Assembly: GCA_041393775.1 (NCBI GenBank)
Contig: JAWKJM010000008.1
Coordinates: 62,001-126,000 of the forward strand
From: JADKAV01 sp041393775
Lineage (GTDB): Bacteria; Actinomycetota; Actinomycetes; S36-B12; UBA10799
Length of the DNA stretch: 64,000 nucleotides
Reading direction: 5' to 3'
Shown here: positions 50,469 to 59,848 of the stretch, piece after piece
How the letters are laid out: every line of letters begins with the position of its first letter
Position numbering within the stretch: position 1 is the stretch's first letter
Position numbers and translations under genes: made by a program
Notes under the pieces: model-generated
Databases searched by the model: none
Seen by the model: the letters and a program-made list of their open reading frames with translations, nothing else
What the model was told of the DNA's origin: nothing

Positions 50469-52195
50469 CTGACTCCGCGACACTGCGGCTCTGGGACGAC
50501 AACCCTAGCCTCGACGACTTCCTCGGATTTGACGCTGTCGTCGACCCAATCGTGAAGGCGATCGGTACGGCCAACGTCGATCCGCTCGCGATCGGCGTTC
50601 ACAGCCCCTGGGGCGGCGGCAAGTCCACGGTGCTCAATCTTCTAGAGAGTCGCTTGGAAGCCGCGGGGCGGTACGTCGTCATACGAACGGACCCTTGGCA
50701 GTACGACAACCACGATGACGTACGCGGCTCACTGATTGCCGAAGTGCTCGACCAACTTGGGGCCGCATTCCAAGCGGATAGCACCGTGAAGGATCGCGTC
50801 GCGGACCTCCTGAAGCGCATCAGCTGGACCCGCGTTGGGCTCGCCCTTGGCAAGGGCGCCCTCACCATGCAGTGGAAACCGGACGAGTTGATTGACGCGT
50901 TCACCCCGAAGGCACGCTCGGATGACAAGTCCATGAGCGGATTCAAGGACTCCTTCGGCAAGCTCATAGGCGGGCTACCAGACGTTGATCGAGTAGTCGT
51001 GATGGTTGACGATCTGGACCGTTGCCTGCCTCCTGCCGTCATGGCAACACTCGAAGGAATCAAGCTGTTCCTCGCTGTGCCCAAGATGGTGTTCGTCGTG
51101 GCTGCCGACCAAGAGATGGTCCGGGACTCCATCGCGGTCAGCCTCGGCGAGACCAACCGCAGCGGGGCTTTTGCCACCCGCTATCTAGAGAAGATCGTTC
51201 AACTTCCAGTGACCCTACCGAGGTTGGCAACAGCCGACGCCGAGGCATACATCGGCCTGCTGCTCACTCAAACCGAGGGAGCAACCCCAGACGAGATCGA
51301 AGCACTCGCAAACCACTGTTCCAGTCGCCGTCAACTGGGTCTATCGCCGCTGCTGGGAGACCTTGGCAAGCTAAGCCCGAAGCCGAGCGAGGAGAGCCTG
51401 AGCTTGGCTGCCCAGTTGGCCGAAGGGCTGTCCGCCGACCGATTGGCCAACCCTCGTCAAATCAAGCGCTTCCTCAACGCCTTCGGGGTGCGGTCGATGG
51501 TGGCTCACTCCCGGAAGGTCTCCATCGCTCCCGCAGTTCTCATGAAGATGTTGCTACTGGAGGACCTCCACCGATCCTCCTTCGAGACGTTGGCCGCAAC
51601 TCCGAGACCTGAGAGGACTGCGCTACTTACCGCATGGGAAGGGTGGGCGCACGGTGAGGACGGTGTGACCCGCCCAGACAAAATCGGCGAAGACACCCAC
51701 CACTGGGCGGCGAGCGAACCATCGCTCGCGGAGCTTGACCTAAGCCTCTACCTGGACCTCGCCGCATCGCTCCTAAACGTCCGCGCTGGCGAGGACACAA
51801 GTGACACAGTGATCCGTCTCGTCACGGACCTCCTTGGCACGGGTACCGCAGCTCGCGAAGCAGCACTCGTCGAGCTGACTGCGCTCGGTGAAGCCGAACA
51901 GCGAGCAGCGATGGAGCTGAGCCTCAGGCAAGGCCGACGACTCGACGACCTCGACGTCTTGTTCGAGATGACAATCCAGTGGGCCGACAAGACACCCAGC
52001 CTCGTCGAACTCGTCATCGAGGCCGCCGGCGAACTACTCCGTCGGCTGACCACGGGAACGGTAGTCAACATGAACGGCGCCACACTGAAAGCTCAGTACC
52101 AGCCGATCCTCCAACGACTTGCCACCGAAGACGGCATAGACGACATGGTGGCACAAGCGGCCAAGATGGAGATAAAGAGCACCAATGGGCACTAA
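50465..52195 (+). CDS. qatA: QatA, KAP-type P-loop ATPase
   Basis: 576 aa KAP-family NTPase: P-loop IGVHSPWGGGKSTVLN (about 47-55), FxPW-like TDPWQYDNHDDVRGSLI, Walker B VVVMVDDLDRCLPPAVMATLEGIK, and ADQEMVRDSIA with RQIKRFLNAF. With qatB, a QueC-like qatC and a TatD-like qatD in the same order, it defines a Qatuor anti-phage operon. Overlaps the upstream TIGR02391 gene; qatB starts 11 bases before its stop. Confidence 0.9.
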   Translation: MTDSATLRLWDDNPSLDDFLGFDAVVDPIVKAIGTANVDPLAIGVHSPWGGGKSTVLNLLESRLEAAGRYVVIRTDPWQYDNHDDVRGSLIAEVLDQLGAAFQADSTVKDRVADLLKRISWTRVGLALGKGALTMQWKPDELIDAFTPKARSDDKSMSGFKDSFGKLIGGLPDVDRVVVMVDDLDRCLPPAVMATLEGIKLFLAVPKMVFVVAADQEMVRDSIAVSLGETNRSGAFATRYLEKIVQLPVTLPRLATADAEAYIGLLLTQTEGATPDEIEALANHCSSRRQLGLSPLLGDLGKLSPKPSEESLSLAAQLAEGLSADRLANPRQIKRFLNAFGVRSMVAHSRKVSIAPAVLMKMLLLEDLHRSSFETLAATPRPERTALLTAWEGWAHGEDGVTRPDKIGEDTHHWAASEPSLAELDLSLYLDLAASLLNVRAGEDTSDTVIRLVTDLLGTGTAAREAALVELTALGEAEQRAAMELSLRQGRRLDDLDVLFEMTIQWADKTPSLVELVIEAAGELLRRLTTGTVVNMNGATLKAQYQPILQRLATEDGIDDMVAQAAKMEIKSTNGH

Positions 52196-53030
52196 TGGAG
52201 CGTTTGGCGGGAGTGGCGCCGCCGCTTGGGATCAGGTACGTGACGAATGGACCTCATTGGGGGGCCAGTCCACTGATGCACCGAGTAATGACGCCCCGGG
52301 AATCGATGGCGACCCGGCTTACGACGCACTCCTCTCTGCAATCGCTGGAGCTCTGATTGGCGAGGACCCCGATGCGCGCCGTCCCTCTGTCCCGTCGTTC
52401 GCACTGTCGGATACCCTGCCGCGTCGCGGTGGTGGCCGAGGAGGCGGCGGGGGCTCGTCAGGCGGCGGGGGTGCTTCAGGAGGTGGCGGCTCATCGGGTG
52501 GTGGGCGCCGGGTCACGGCACAGGCAGCTCGGGGCGGCAGCGCTATCGGTGCCGCAACGGCGTACCGAGATCGCGACTCCGCAACGCTCGCTGGCTACGG
52601 ACTGACGTTGGAGGAGTTGGACGCGCTGTCACCGCGAATGCGGTGCGCGCGGATTCTCGATGTCGCGATCGGGCAGGCCGGGCACCCAGATGAGCAAGCG
52701 ATGCGCCAGGCGTCTCTGGAACAGATCAAAGTCCTGCTCGCAAGCGGCCCCGAGTCCAGCAATCTCTCAGGGCTTGAGGCGATCCGCAACTTCATAGGTG
52801 AACTGACCGTCCGACTCGGTTTGATAGAACTACGAGACCAGATACTCGCTAACTCCGTTACGGCAAAGCAGGCGCACCAGCACGAAACAGGACTTCGACA
52901 GTGGGTCAAAGCCAAGGTCAACAAGCTCGACCTCGGCAGCTACGGCACCGTCACGACGCGAGACTTCCACCAAGTCGCACGCCAGATGAGCGCCGACGTG
53001 CTGCGACTCCTGAAAGGCGAGCGATCGTGA
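52185..53030 (+). CDS. qatB: QatB, Gly-rich protein of unknown function
   Basis: 281 aa. Residues 80-108 are a Gly/Ser-rich linker, separating an acidic N terminus from a helical C-terminal domain (EELDALSPRMRCARILDVAIGQAGHPDEQAMRQASLEQIKVLL ...). No known catalytic motif. Identified by position between qatA and qatC. Overlaps both neighbours. Confidence 0.85.
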   Translation: MGTNGAFGGSGAAAWDQVRDEWTSLGGQSTDAPSNDAPGIDGDPAYDALLSAIAGALIGEDPDARRPSVPSFALSDTLPRRGGGRGGGGGSSGGGGASGGGGSSGGGRRVTAQAARGGSAIGAATAYRDRDSATLAGYGLTLEELDALSPRMRCARILDVAIGQAGHPDEQAMRQASLEQIKVLLASGPESSNLSGLEAIRNFIGELTVRLGLIELRDQILANSVTAKQAHQHETGLRQWVKAKVNKLDLGSYGTVTTRDFHQVARQMSADVLRLLKGERS

Positions 53031-54301
53031 CAGCATGCGGGGCCTATGTCGTTAGGGCTCAAGGCGACAAGAAGTCACGGCTCCAGGGATACGACACCCT
53101 CAAGTGGCCAACCGCGCCCGGCCACACGAAGTCCGTCGTGTCAGACCTCGCTTGGAACCTCGCACCTCTGCAAGACGTTGCCCCCGCAGTGGCGGACCTT
53201 GTCCACATCGCCGCCGGCGCATACATGGCCGATCGCAGCACCAGGCGCGGAGCCCGCTTCAGCCGAGACATCGCGCTCCACGTTACGGTCGTGGCCCCAG
53301 AACTGTGGACCGAGGAGCTCCTCGACACGACCTCGGAGCTTCTAGGCTGGCTTACCGGCGACACCTGGAACCTAACCGTGGCCGGAGGAGCCGAGGTCGA
53401 CTTCGAGGAGACCCTGAAGGTCGGCGAGAACGGCTCGGTTGCGCTCTTGAGCGGCGGGCTGGACTCGTTCCTCGGTGCGATCCAACTGCTGATGTCGGGC
53501 GCCGAGACGATCTTCGTTGGGCACAAGGACAGCGCCACGTCGATCCGCGGTGCGCAGTCCACTGTCGGAACCTGGCTGGGCCAGTCTTTCGCTCCTGCAC
53601 CGTCCTACACGCGAGTCCAACTCGCACAAGCAATCAGGCGCCGTGAGCCGAGCAGTCGCAGCAGGGCCTTCATGTTTCTGAGCCTGGGCGTCGCTGTCGC
53701 GAGCAGCCTTGGTTCACGGAGCTTGATTATCCCCGAGAACGGCTACACAGGAATCAATCTGCCACTGAGACCCAATCGAGGCGGCGCCTTGTCAACCCGC
53801 TCCACCCATCCCGAGACGTTCAGGCGCGTCGCAGAGATTCTGACCGCACTGAACATCGACGTCACCGTCACGAACCCGTTCGAATGGATGACGAAGGGCG
53901 AAATGATGCAGAGCATCCGTGGCCTCCGCCCACCGTCCGGCTGGCAGGAGACTGCAGCCGCCACGCTCTCGTGTAGCAAGCTCGGCGGCAACTGGTTCGG
54001 AGGATCGCCCAATCTCAACTGCGGTCTCTGCGTGCCTTGCATGGTGCGCCGCGCAACGTTCATCAAGGCCGAGGTTCCGGACAAGACTCAGTACCTCTGT
54101 CACGCGATATCCGGAACCCACCTCGCCGAACTCATTGACGCCCGACGGGGCGATATCGAGGCCGTCCGATATGCAATCGAGGCTGGAGCGGACGCGGACG
54201 CAATCGACTCCGGAACCTGGCCACCCGACTACGATCTCGATCGCGTTGAGGGCCTTGTTCAGCGGGGACTGGATGAGCTCGCGATGTTGGAGCTCCCATG
54301 A
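53027..54301 (+). CDS. qatC: QatC, QueC-like 7-cyano-7-deazaguanine synthase-family protein
   Basis: 424 aa, GTG start. PP-loop VALLSGGLDSFLGAIQLL (Ser about 142) and zinc cysteines CSKLGGNWFGG ... CGLCVPCMVRRATF, the QueC-like ATP-dependent fold. N-terminal 120 residues are an extra domain. In Qat it may modify a protein or base rather than make preQ0; that is not settled. Coupled to qatB and qatD. Confidence 0.9.
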   Translation: MTACGAYVVRAQGDKKSRLQGYDTLKWPTAPGHTKSVVSDLAWNLAPLQDVAPAVADLVHIAAGAYMADRSTRRGARFSRDIALHVTVVAPELWTEELLDTTSELLGWLTGDTWNLTVAGGAEVDFEETLKVGENGSVALLSGGLDSFLGAIQLLMSGAETIFVGHKDSATSIRGAQSTVGTWLGQSFAPAPSYTRVQLAQAIRRREPSSRSRAFMFLSLGVAVASSLGSRSLIIPENGYTGINLPLRPNRGGALSTRSTHPETFRRVAEILTALNIDVTVTNPFEWMTKGEMMQSIRGLRPPSGWQETAAATLSCSKLGGNWFGGSPNLNCGLCVPCMVRRATFIKAEVPDKTQYLCHAISGTHLAELIDARRGDIEAVRYAIEAGADADAIDSGTWPPDYDLDRVEGLVQRGLDELAMLELP

Positions 54302-55056
54302 GCAATCGCCAAGACCGACTCCCGACTCTGGACTGCCATGCCCACGTCGCACCAGACGTGACTCACAGCCAACTCGCCACTCTCGGTCACTCTCACGTCT
54401 TCGCGGTTACCCGCAGTCTCTCCGAGGCACGACTTGTCATGAACCGCGACGACCGCGGTCTTACCTGGGGTATCGGCGTCCACCCAGCGGTCGCGACTGC
54501 GCGTGCGGAGTACAACCCAGAAGTGTTTCGTCAGCTCCTTCCTCGGTTTGCGCTTGTGGGAGAGGTCGGTCTGGACCGTCGCGGCGCTCGCGACGAGCAA
54601 GAGCAAATACTCAGTGACGTCCTCGACGCCTGCGACGGCAAGCCAGTCATGATCTCCATCCACTCCACCGGGCGCACACGCGAAGTCCTCGACCTGGTGA
54701 AGCAACGCGCCCATCCCGGCGTCATTCTCCACTGGTTTCTTGGTACGTCTAGCGAGTTGACTGAGGCAATGAGACTTGGGACCTACTTCTCGGTGAACAG
54801 CGCGATGAGTGACGCTCTGCTAACTGCTATGCCTCGTGACCGAGTGCTGCCCGAGACCGACTTCCCGGCACGGCAGGTACGTGCGCGGACACCCGGTGAG
54901 ACGACCGCATTGGAGAAACGCCTTGCTACCCTGTGGCGGGCTTCGAACCAGGAAACTCGCCATCAGCTTTGGACGAATCTGAAGCGCCTCGCTGTCGTGA
55001 CCGGCGCTATCGACGTAGTGTCCGAGTCGCTAGCCGACACCCTTCTGACCGTCTGA
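54298..55056 (+). CDS. qatD: QatD, TatD-family metal-dependent DNase
   Basis: 252 aa. TatD landmarks: LDCHAHVAPD at the N terminus, GEVGLDRRG, ISIHSTGRT, and LPETDFPA near the C terminus (metal Asp). Shorter than housekeeping TatD. Completes the qatABCD set. ATG overlaps the qatC stop. Confidence 0.9.
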   Translation: MSNRQDRLPTLDCHAHVAPDVTHSQLATLGHSHVFAVTRSLSEARLVMNRDDRGLTWGIGVHPAVATARAEYNPEVFRQLLPRFALVGEVGLDRRGARDEQEQILSDVLDACDGKPVMISIHSTGRTREVLDLVKQRAHPGVILHWFLGTSSELTEAMRLGTYFSVNSAMSDALLTAMPRDRVLPETDFPARQVRARTPGETTALEKRLATLWRASNQETRHQLWTNLKRLAVVTGAIDVVSESLADTLLTV

Positions 55057-55346
55057 GGCGAGGGCCTACCGGGGCTCCACTACCGCAGGGTCGGAGTCGT
55101 GACAGCGCCCTCCGCGCGCTCCCGGCGCTCAACGAAGCCGCCACCTCTCAGCACGCCGCAGGGGCTGAAGGCTTCCCACATGCGGGTCGCGCCCGGGCCC
55201 TTCGGAGCCTTCCAAATGTCGACACCTCGGCGTACCCTGGAAGGCGAGGCGGATTTCTCCTTACCTTTGGGCCGCTCGCGGCAGACCTTCGGGTCACTCT
55301 CCACGCACCGTCTCGACAATGACTCGCGTGTTGAGAGGAGCCCATC

Positions 55347-55709
55347 ATGATCCGCCTACTGTGGACAGCCAGCGCCGAGGTTCGCTACTTCCTGCGCCGC
55401 TACATGCCGAGCAATGTCCTGCTCGACCTGATCCGCACCCGGAAGGGACTGAAGTGGGGCGTGCCAGCGATGCTTCTTGCCGGCCCCTACCTGGCCGTCG
55501 CCTTCTGGTGCACCACGCTCATCGAGAGTGGCGGCCCGGGGTGGCTCCACCTCGTAGTCCTGCTCTGCATCTGGAACGCTCTCAAGATGCTGGCCATCGG
55601 CCCTGTGAGCGTCGTTCTCCTCACGAAAGCTCGCGCCCGTGCGTACCGCGCGCAGCGGCAGGAACGCTCCGATATGACACTGCGCGAACTCACTCGAAGC
55701 CCTCGCTGA
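55347..55709 (+). CDS. Small conserved membrane protein
   Basis: 120 aa. Two to three helices (GVPAMLLAGPYLAVAFWCTTLI, WLHLVVLLCIWNALKMLAIGPVSVVLL) after an amphipathic start MIRLLWTASAEVRYFLRRYMPSN. Similar proteins are found on actinobacterial ICEs, function unknown. Good Shine-Dalgarno GAGGAG. The 290 bases before it hold no gene I can see. Confidence 0.7.
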   Translation: MIRLLWTASAEVRYFLRRYMPSNVLLDLIRTRKGLKWGVPAMLLAGPYLAVAFWCTTLIESGGPGWLHLVVLLCIWNALKMLAIGPVSVVLLTKARARAYRAQRQERSDMTLRELTRSPR

Positions 55710-55745
55710 GTTCAAGTGCCAGGCGGCCTGTGCCGACCCGGCGCG

Positions 55746-56732
55746 CTACAGCGTGCGCGTCGGAGCAGGCGAAGGTGGGCGGACCTGCTCCATGTCGAGT
55801 CGCTCTCGTGACACCTGGCCTGGTCCAACCAGACTCGCGAGGTCCGAAGTATCCGCCACCAGGGACGCTATGCCATCGCGCAGCAAACGATGCGGCCCAA
55901 CGCTCGCGGCACTCGTGACCGGGCCAGGGACGGCTCCGACACGTCGGCCGAGTTCGGCGGCTCGCTGGGCAACCACAAGTGAACCTGACCGACCGCCTGC
56001 CTCGACGATGACCGTCGCAGAGGACAGCGCAGCCATCAGCCGGGCGCGGGCGATGAACCGGTGCCGAGACGGAACGGCGCCGGGCGGAACCTCGCTTGCA
56101 AGAAGACCGACATCAGCGACGCGATCAAGCAGGTCGCGATGGCCGACGGGGTACGGACGATCGACTCCGTTGGCGAGGATGGCGATCGTGTCGCCACCCG
56201 CCGCGAGGGCTGCCAGATGTGACGCGCCTTCGATCCCGTAGGCGCCTCCCGCAACGACAACTCGTTCGTCTGCGGCAACGGAACTGGCGAGTTCCCGAGC
56301 TACGTAGTCGCCGTAGGACGTGCATGCCCGAGCGCCGGCGATCGTGACGAAATCGCTCATCGGACGGGAGAGGAAGAATGACGCGCCGCGAGTCCACAGC
56401 AGGTAGGGCGCAACTTCACCAAGATCGTCGACGGCGGTAGGCCAGTCGCTATCGCCTGGGACGAGTGCTCGAACTCCCGATTGCTGCACCTGGTCGATAC
56501 GCGCGGCGAGTTCCTTCGCGTCTGGCACGCTGAGGTGGTCGCGCCAGACCTGCGCGTCCACAGGGCTCAGCCCGACTACTGCACCGTCGTGTTCAGCGAG
56601 CCAAAGCGTTTCAACTGCGCCGAGCCGGGCCAAGATGCGTCCTGTCACCGGGTCATTGGGCTCGACGAGCATCGACAGCACCATCCTCGCAGTGCGCTCA
56701 TCGCTCGCGACATCACTCAAGCTGGCCATCAT
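55746..56732 (-). CDS. dprA: DprA/Smf-like DNA-processing protein
   Basis: 328 aa. Rossmann-like DprA core: FVTIAGARACTSYGDYVARELA, VVVAGGAYGIEGASHLAAL, TIAILANGVDRPYP, RHRFIARARLMAALSSATVIVEAGGRSGSLVVAQRAAELGRRVGAVPG. Note GAR instead of the usual GSR/GTR. On mobile elements it probably binds or protects incoming single-stranded DNA. ATG 56732. Not the housekeeping copy by context. Confidence 0.85.
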   Translation of the reverse strand: MMASLSDVASDERTARMVLSMLVEPNDPVTGRILARLGAVETLWLAEHDGAVVGLSPVDAQVWRDHLSVPDAKELAARIDQVQQSGVRALVPGDSDWPTAVDDLGEVAPYLLWTRGASFFLSRPMSDFVTIAGARACTSYGDYVARELASSVAADERVVVAGGAYGIEGASHLAALAAGGDTIAILANGVDRPYPVGHRDLLDRVADVGLLASEVPPGAVPSRHRFIARARLMAALSSATVIVEAGGRSGSLVVAQRAAELGRRVGAVPGPVTSAASVGPHRLLRDGIASLVADTSDLASLVGPGQVSRERLDMEQVRPPSPAPTRTL

Positions 56733-56805
56733 CGGTTCCTCTCGGCGCTCGTTACCGACGAGGTGCGCCGAGAGCTACCGACGGATCAGCAAATCGGAAC
56801 CGCAG

Positions 56806-57135
56806 CTACGAGTCATCGCTCGCCTCGTCCACGATGAGTCCAGCCTCGACCAGCGCCGCACGTACGGCCTTACGATCCACGCCTATCCGGCGACCGATCG
56901 CGCGCATCGAGACGCCCGCTCGGGCGAGTCGCACCGCCTCCGCCTTCTCGTCGATCCCCAGCCCCGGGCGGCGGCTAGGCACGTTGCGGCGACGCAGGTG
57001 CGCGAACACCGTGGCGCGATGGATGCCATACCTCGCGGCGAGTGCCTTGACGCTCATCCCTGCCAGGTAGTCGCCGACGAGCGCGTCCACCTCAGCGGCG
57101 GTGAGGAAAGTTTGAGCCGTCTCGACAGTCCTCAC
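56806..57135 (-). CDS. Resolvase-type HTH protein at the right end of the element
   Basis: 109 aa from GTG 57135. Two HTH units: VGDYLAGMSVKALAARYGIHRATVFAHLRRRNVPSRRPGL (like the C-terminal HTH of Hin/resolvases) and EAVRLARAGVSMRAIGRRIGVDRKAVRAAL. No good ribosome site precedes GTG 57135. The frame is open without a stop from the att core (57262) through this gene and matches the phase of the recombinase frame at attL, so in the excised circle it may be the C-terminal part of the recombinase. Confidence 0.65.
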   Translation of the reverse strand: MRTVETAQTFLTAAEVDALVGDYLAGMSVKALAARYGIHRATVFAHLRRRNVPSRRPGLGIDEKAEAVRLARAGVSMRAIGRRIGVDRKAVRAALVEAGLIVDEASDDS

Positions 57136-57262
57136 AACGGGGCCACGATCGTCCTTCGGAGCGGTATCCTGGGGGCGTCGAGAGACCTCGTAGACCCCAC
57201 GGTCTAGGCGGTTGACCAGGGTCTTTGTCTTGGGGGCGGAGTTGCCGAACGTACTACTCAGG

Positions 57263-57269
57263 CACCCCA
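57263..57269. other. attR core (CACCCCA)
   Basis: Seven bases identical to the tRNA-His 3' end at 2282-2288. Seven bases further right begins a hairpin terminator. Replacing the element by one core copy restores tRNA-His followed by this terminator. Confidence 0.65.
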
Positions 57270-57275
57270 GTGCGG

Positions 57276-57301
57276 AACCCCGGGGTGTCTCCCGGGGTTT
57301 T
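57276..57301 (+). terminator. Intrinsic terminator, probably of tRNA-His before insertion
   Basis: Stem AACCCCGGG/CCCGGGGTT (9 bp), loop GTGTCT, then TTT on the plus strand. No plus-strand gene precedes it now; in the empty site it would begin 7 bases after the tRNA CCA. Confidence 0.75.
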
Positions 57302-57350
57302 CGTGTTCGTGACCGCGCCACTGGCCGGGGCGTGGCGGGCAGCCGCACTC

Positions 57351-57466
57351 GTGTGACGAAGTTGCACGGTCCGAGCGTCGATTGTCACGTTGTTGGGCGG
57401 TCCGACGGCCGGAGACCCCGCACCTTCGTCACAATCCGGGTGAGCGGGCCGCACCTTCGTCACAAT
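57351..57466. repeat. Three copies of a TGTGACGAAGKTGC motif
   Basis: One copy on the plus strand (57351-57369, GTGTGACGAAGTTGCACGG) and two inverted copies 31 bases apart (57418-57435 and 57449-57466). They lie between the terminator and the end of the aldo/keto reductase gene. Possible binding sites or small repeat family. Confidence 0.55.
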
Positions 57467-57483
57467 GTCCCGGCGGGCCCGCG

Positions 57484-58513
<1,030 letters not shown>

Positions 58514-58527
<14 letters not shown>

Positions 58528-58837
58528 AGTCAGAATCTGCCACTCGCCAAATGGTTGATGCAGTCCGGATCTCCAGTGTCCTGTCCACCAGTCCTGCGAA
58601 ACCGGCCAGCAAGTGCCAGGCTCGTGGCATGAGGCAAGCCAGCTCGTGGCGCAGCAGCCGATCCGTCCTGTCGGCGATGTCGGCCGGGTCCGTGCTGTCG
58701 TTCCTGAGCGCTCTCTCGGTGGCCAGCGCCGCGTCTTTCGCGTCCGCCGGCTCCATCTTGTCGATCGGGTCGTCGGGGTCCATCTTGTCGATCGGGTCGT
58801 CGGGGTCCATCTTGTCGGTCGGGTCGTCGGGAAGCAT
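58514..58837 (-). CDS. Hypothetical protein with tandem DDPxDKM repeats
   Basis: 107 aa. Residues 4-29 contain three copies of an eight-residue unit (DDPTDKMD, DDPIDKMD, DDPIDKME), matched by a 24-base DNA repeat at 58752-58825. The rest is helical. The stop overlaps the reductase start by 14 bases. Repeat number could vary between strains. No function assigned; gene call is moderate. Confidence 0.5.
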
Positions 58838-58864
58838 CCTGCGGGTGGGTGGACGCTGAGTCCG

Positions 58865-59431
58865 TCAGGTCTCCGTCGGCGTCGGCAGCATGACCGCTTG
58901 GCGGTAGTAGGCGAGTTCCGCGATCGAGTCGAGCGTGTCGCCCAGGGCCCGGTGATTCCCGGTCTTCGCCGGCGATGCGTAGTAGGTCTTGGGATACCAG
59001 CGGCGGACCAGTTCCTTGAGCGATGAGACGTCGACCACCCGGTAGTGCAGATGAGCGTCGAGGTCCGGCATGAACTTGGCTAGGAAGCCCCGGTCGACGT
59101 AGATGCTGGAGCCGCACAGGGGCGCTTTGCGCGACGTCGGGACGTGCGAGCGCACATAGTCCAGCACGAGGGTCTGCGCCTCATCGACATCGATCCCGCC
59201 CGGGATCTCCGGAAGCAGGCCTGATTCCGTGTGCATCTTCTGGACGATCGCGGGCATATGGGACATCGCGGCATCCGAAGGCTTGATCACGCATGACACA
59301 CCGTCGTCCAACGGCGTGAGATCGGCTTCGGTCACCACACAGGCGATCTCCACCAGTTCGTCGTGATCGAGGTCGAGCCCGGTCATCTCGCAGTCGAGCC
59401 AGACCAATCGGTCGCTGGAAGTCGTCGGCAC
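58865..59431 (-). CDS. orn: Oligoribonuclease
   Basis: 188 aa DEDDh 3'-5' exonuclease that clears 2-5-nt RNAs. LVWLDCEMTGLDLDHDELVEIA (D and E of motif I), SSIYVDRGFLAKFMP, and NHRALGDTLDSIAELAYYR (His and Asp of motif III). ATG 59431. In actinobacteria orn is commonly near tRNA-His, consistent with the element splitting this neighbourhood. Confidence 0.95.
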   Translation of the reverse strand: MPTTSSDRLVWLDCEMTGLDLDHDELVEIACVVTEADLTPLDDGVSCVIKPSDAAMSHMPAIVQKMHTESGLLPEIPGGIDVDEAQTLVLDYVRSHVPTSRKAPLCGSSIYVDRGFLAKFMPDLDAHLHYRVVDVSSLKELVRRWYPKTYYASPAKTGNHRALGDTLDSIAELAYYRQAVMLPTPTET

Positions 59432-59782
59432 CTTGCCAGCCTAGTCAGGGGTGAACGGCCTGGGCCCGGCACCGGCCGCCGGAGTCACTTCGTCGACGCG
59501 CGTTTTGTCGGGGCGCCAGTAGGCGGCGGTCACTATCGGCCGTCCAATCTGACCGATTCATCTGGCTGGGCTCAGCCTGTCGGGGGTTGGACGGCTGGCG
59601 GGGCTTCTCGCTGTCGACTTGAGGTGGACGCGCGCTCAGGTTCGCCGAACACCGCCAAGGCCGAGGGGTGAGGAGGCTTCGAAGACAATGGGAATCCCGG
59701 GTTCCGGTTGGACTGCTGGCCGCGCACTGCCTCGTCCGCAAGCGGCTCGTGTACTCGGTCGCGGCAGGAGTTGGCGGCGAGG

Positions 59783-59848
59783 TTAGAGAACGTGCACCAG
59801 GTTAGTGAACGCACGTGTGGCTTCTCTATCCTGGTGCACGTTCTCTAA
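59783..59848. repeat. 19-bp perfect inverted repeat in intergenic region
   Basis: TTAGAGAACGTGCACCAGG (59783-59801) and its exact complement (59830-59848) with a 28-base spacer. Could form a long hairpin. Lies in the 829-base gap between orn and the secreted protein gene (59432-60260), which contains no gene I can support. Confidence 0.8.

Larger units (their letters stand above)
2282..57262. mobile_element. ~55 kb integrative and conjugative element inserted at the 3' end of tRNA-His
   Basis: Bounded by the 7-bp direct repeat CACCCCA (2282-2288 and 57263-57269). It carries a large serine recombinase at the left end, a full T4SS-type transfer module, a MobF relaxase, SSB, Prim-Pol, a ParB-like protein, an XRE/ImmA control pair, arsenic, mercury and cadmium resistance, restriction-modification genes, Qat defence and orphan CHAT/HEPN genes. 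The host side genes resume with the putative tRNA-His terminator. The core is short, as usual for serine integrases, so the precise crossover dinucleotide is not defined. The boundary assignment is inferred from the core, the recombinase position and the displaced terminator. Confidence 0.8.
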
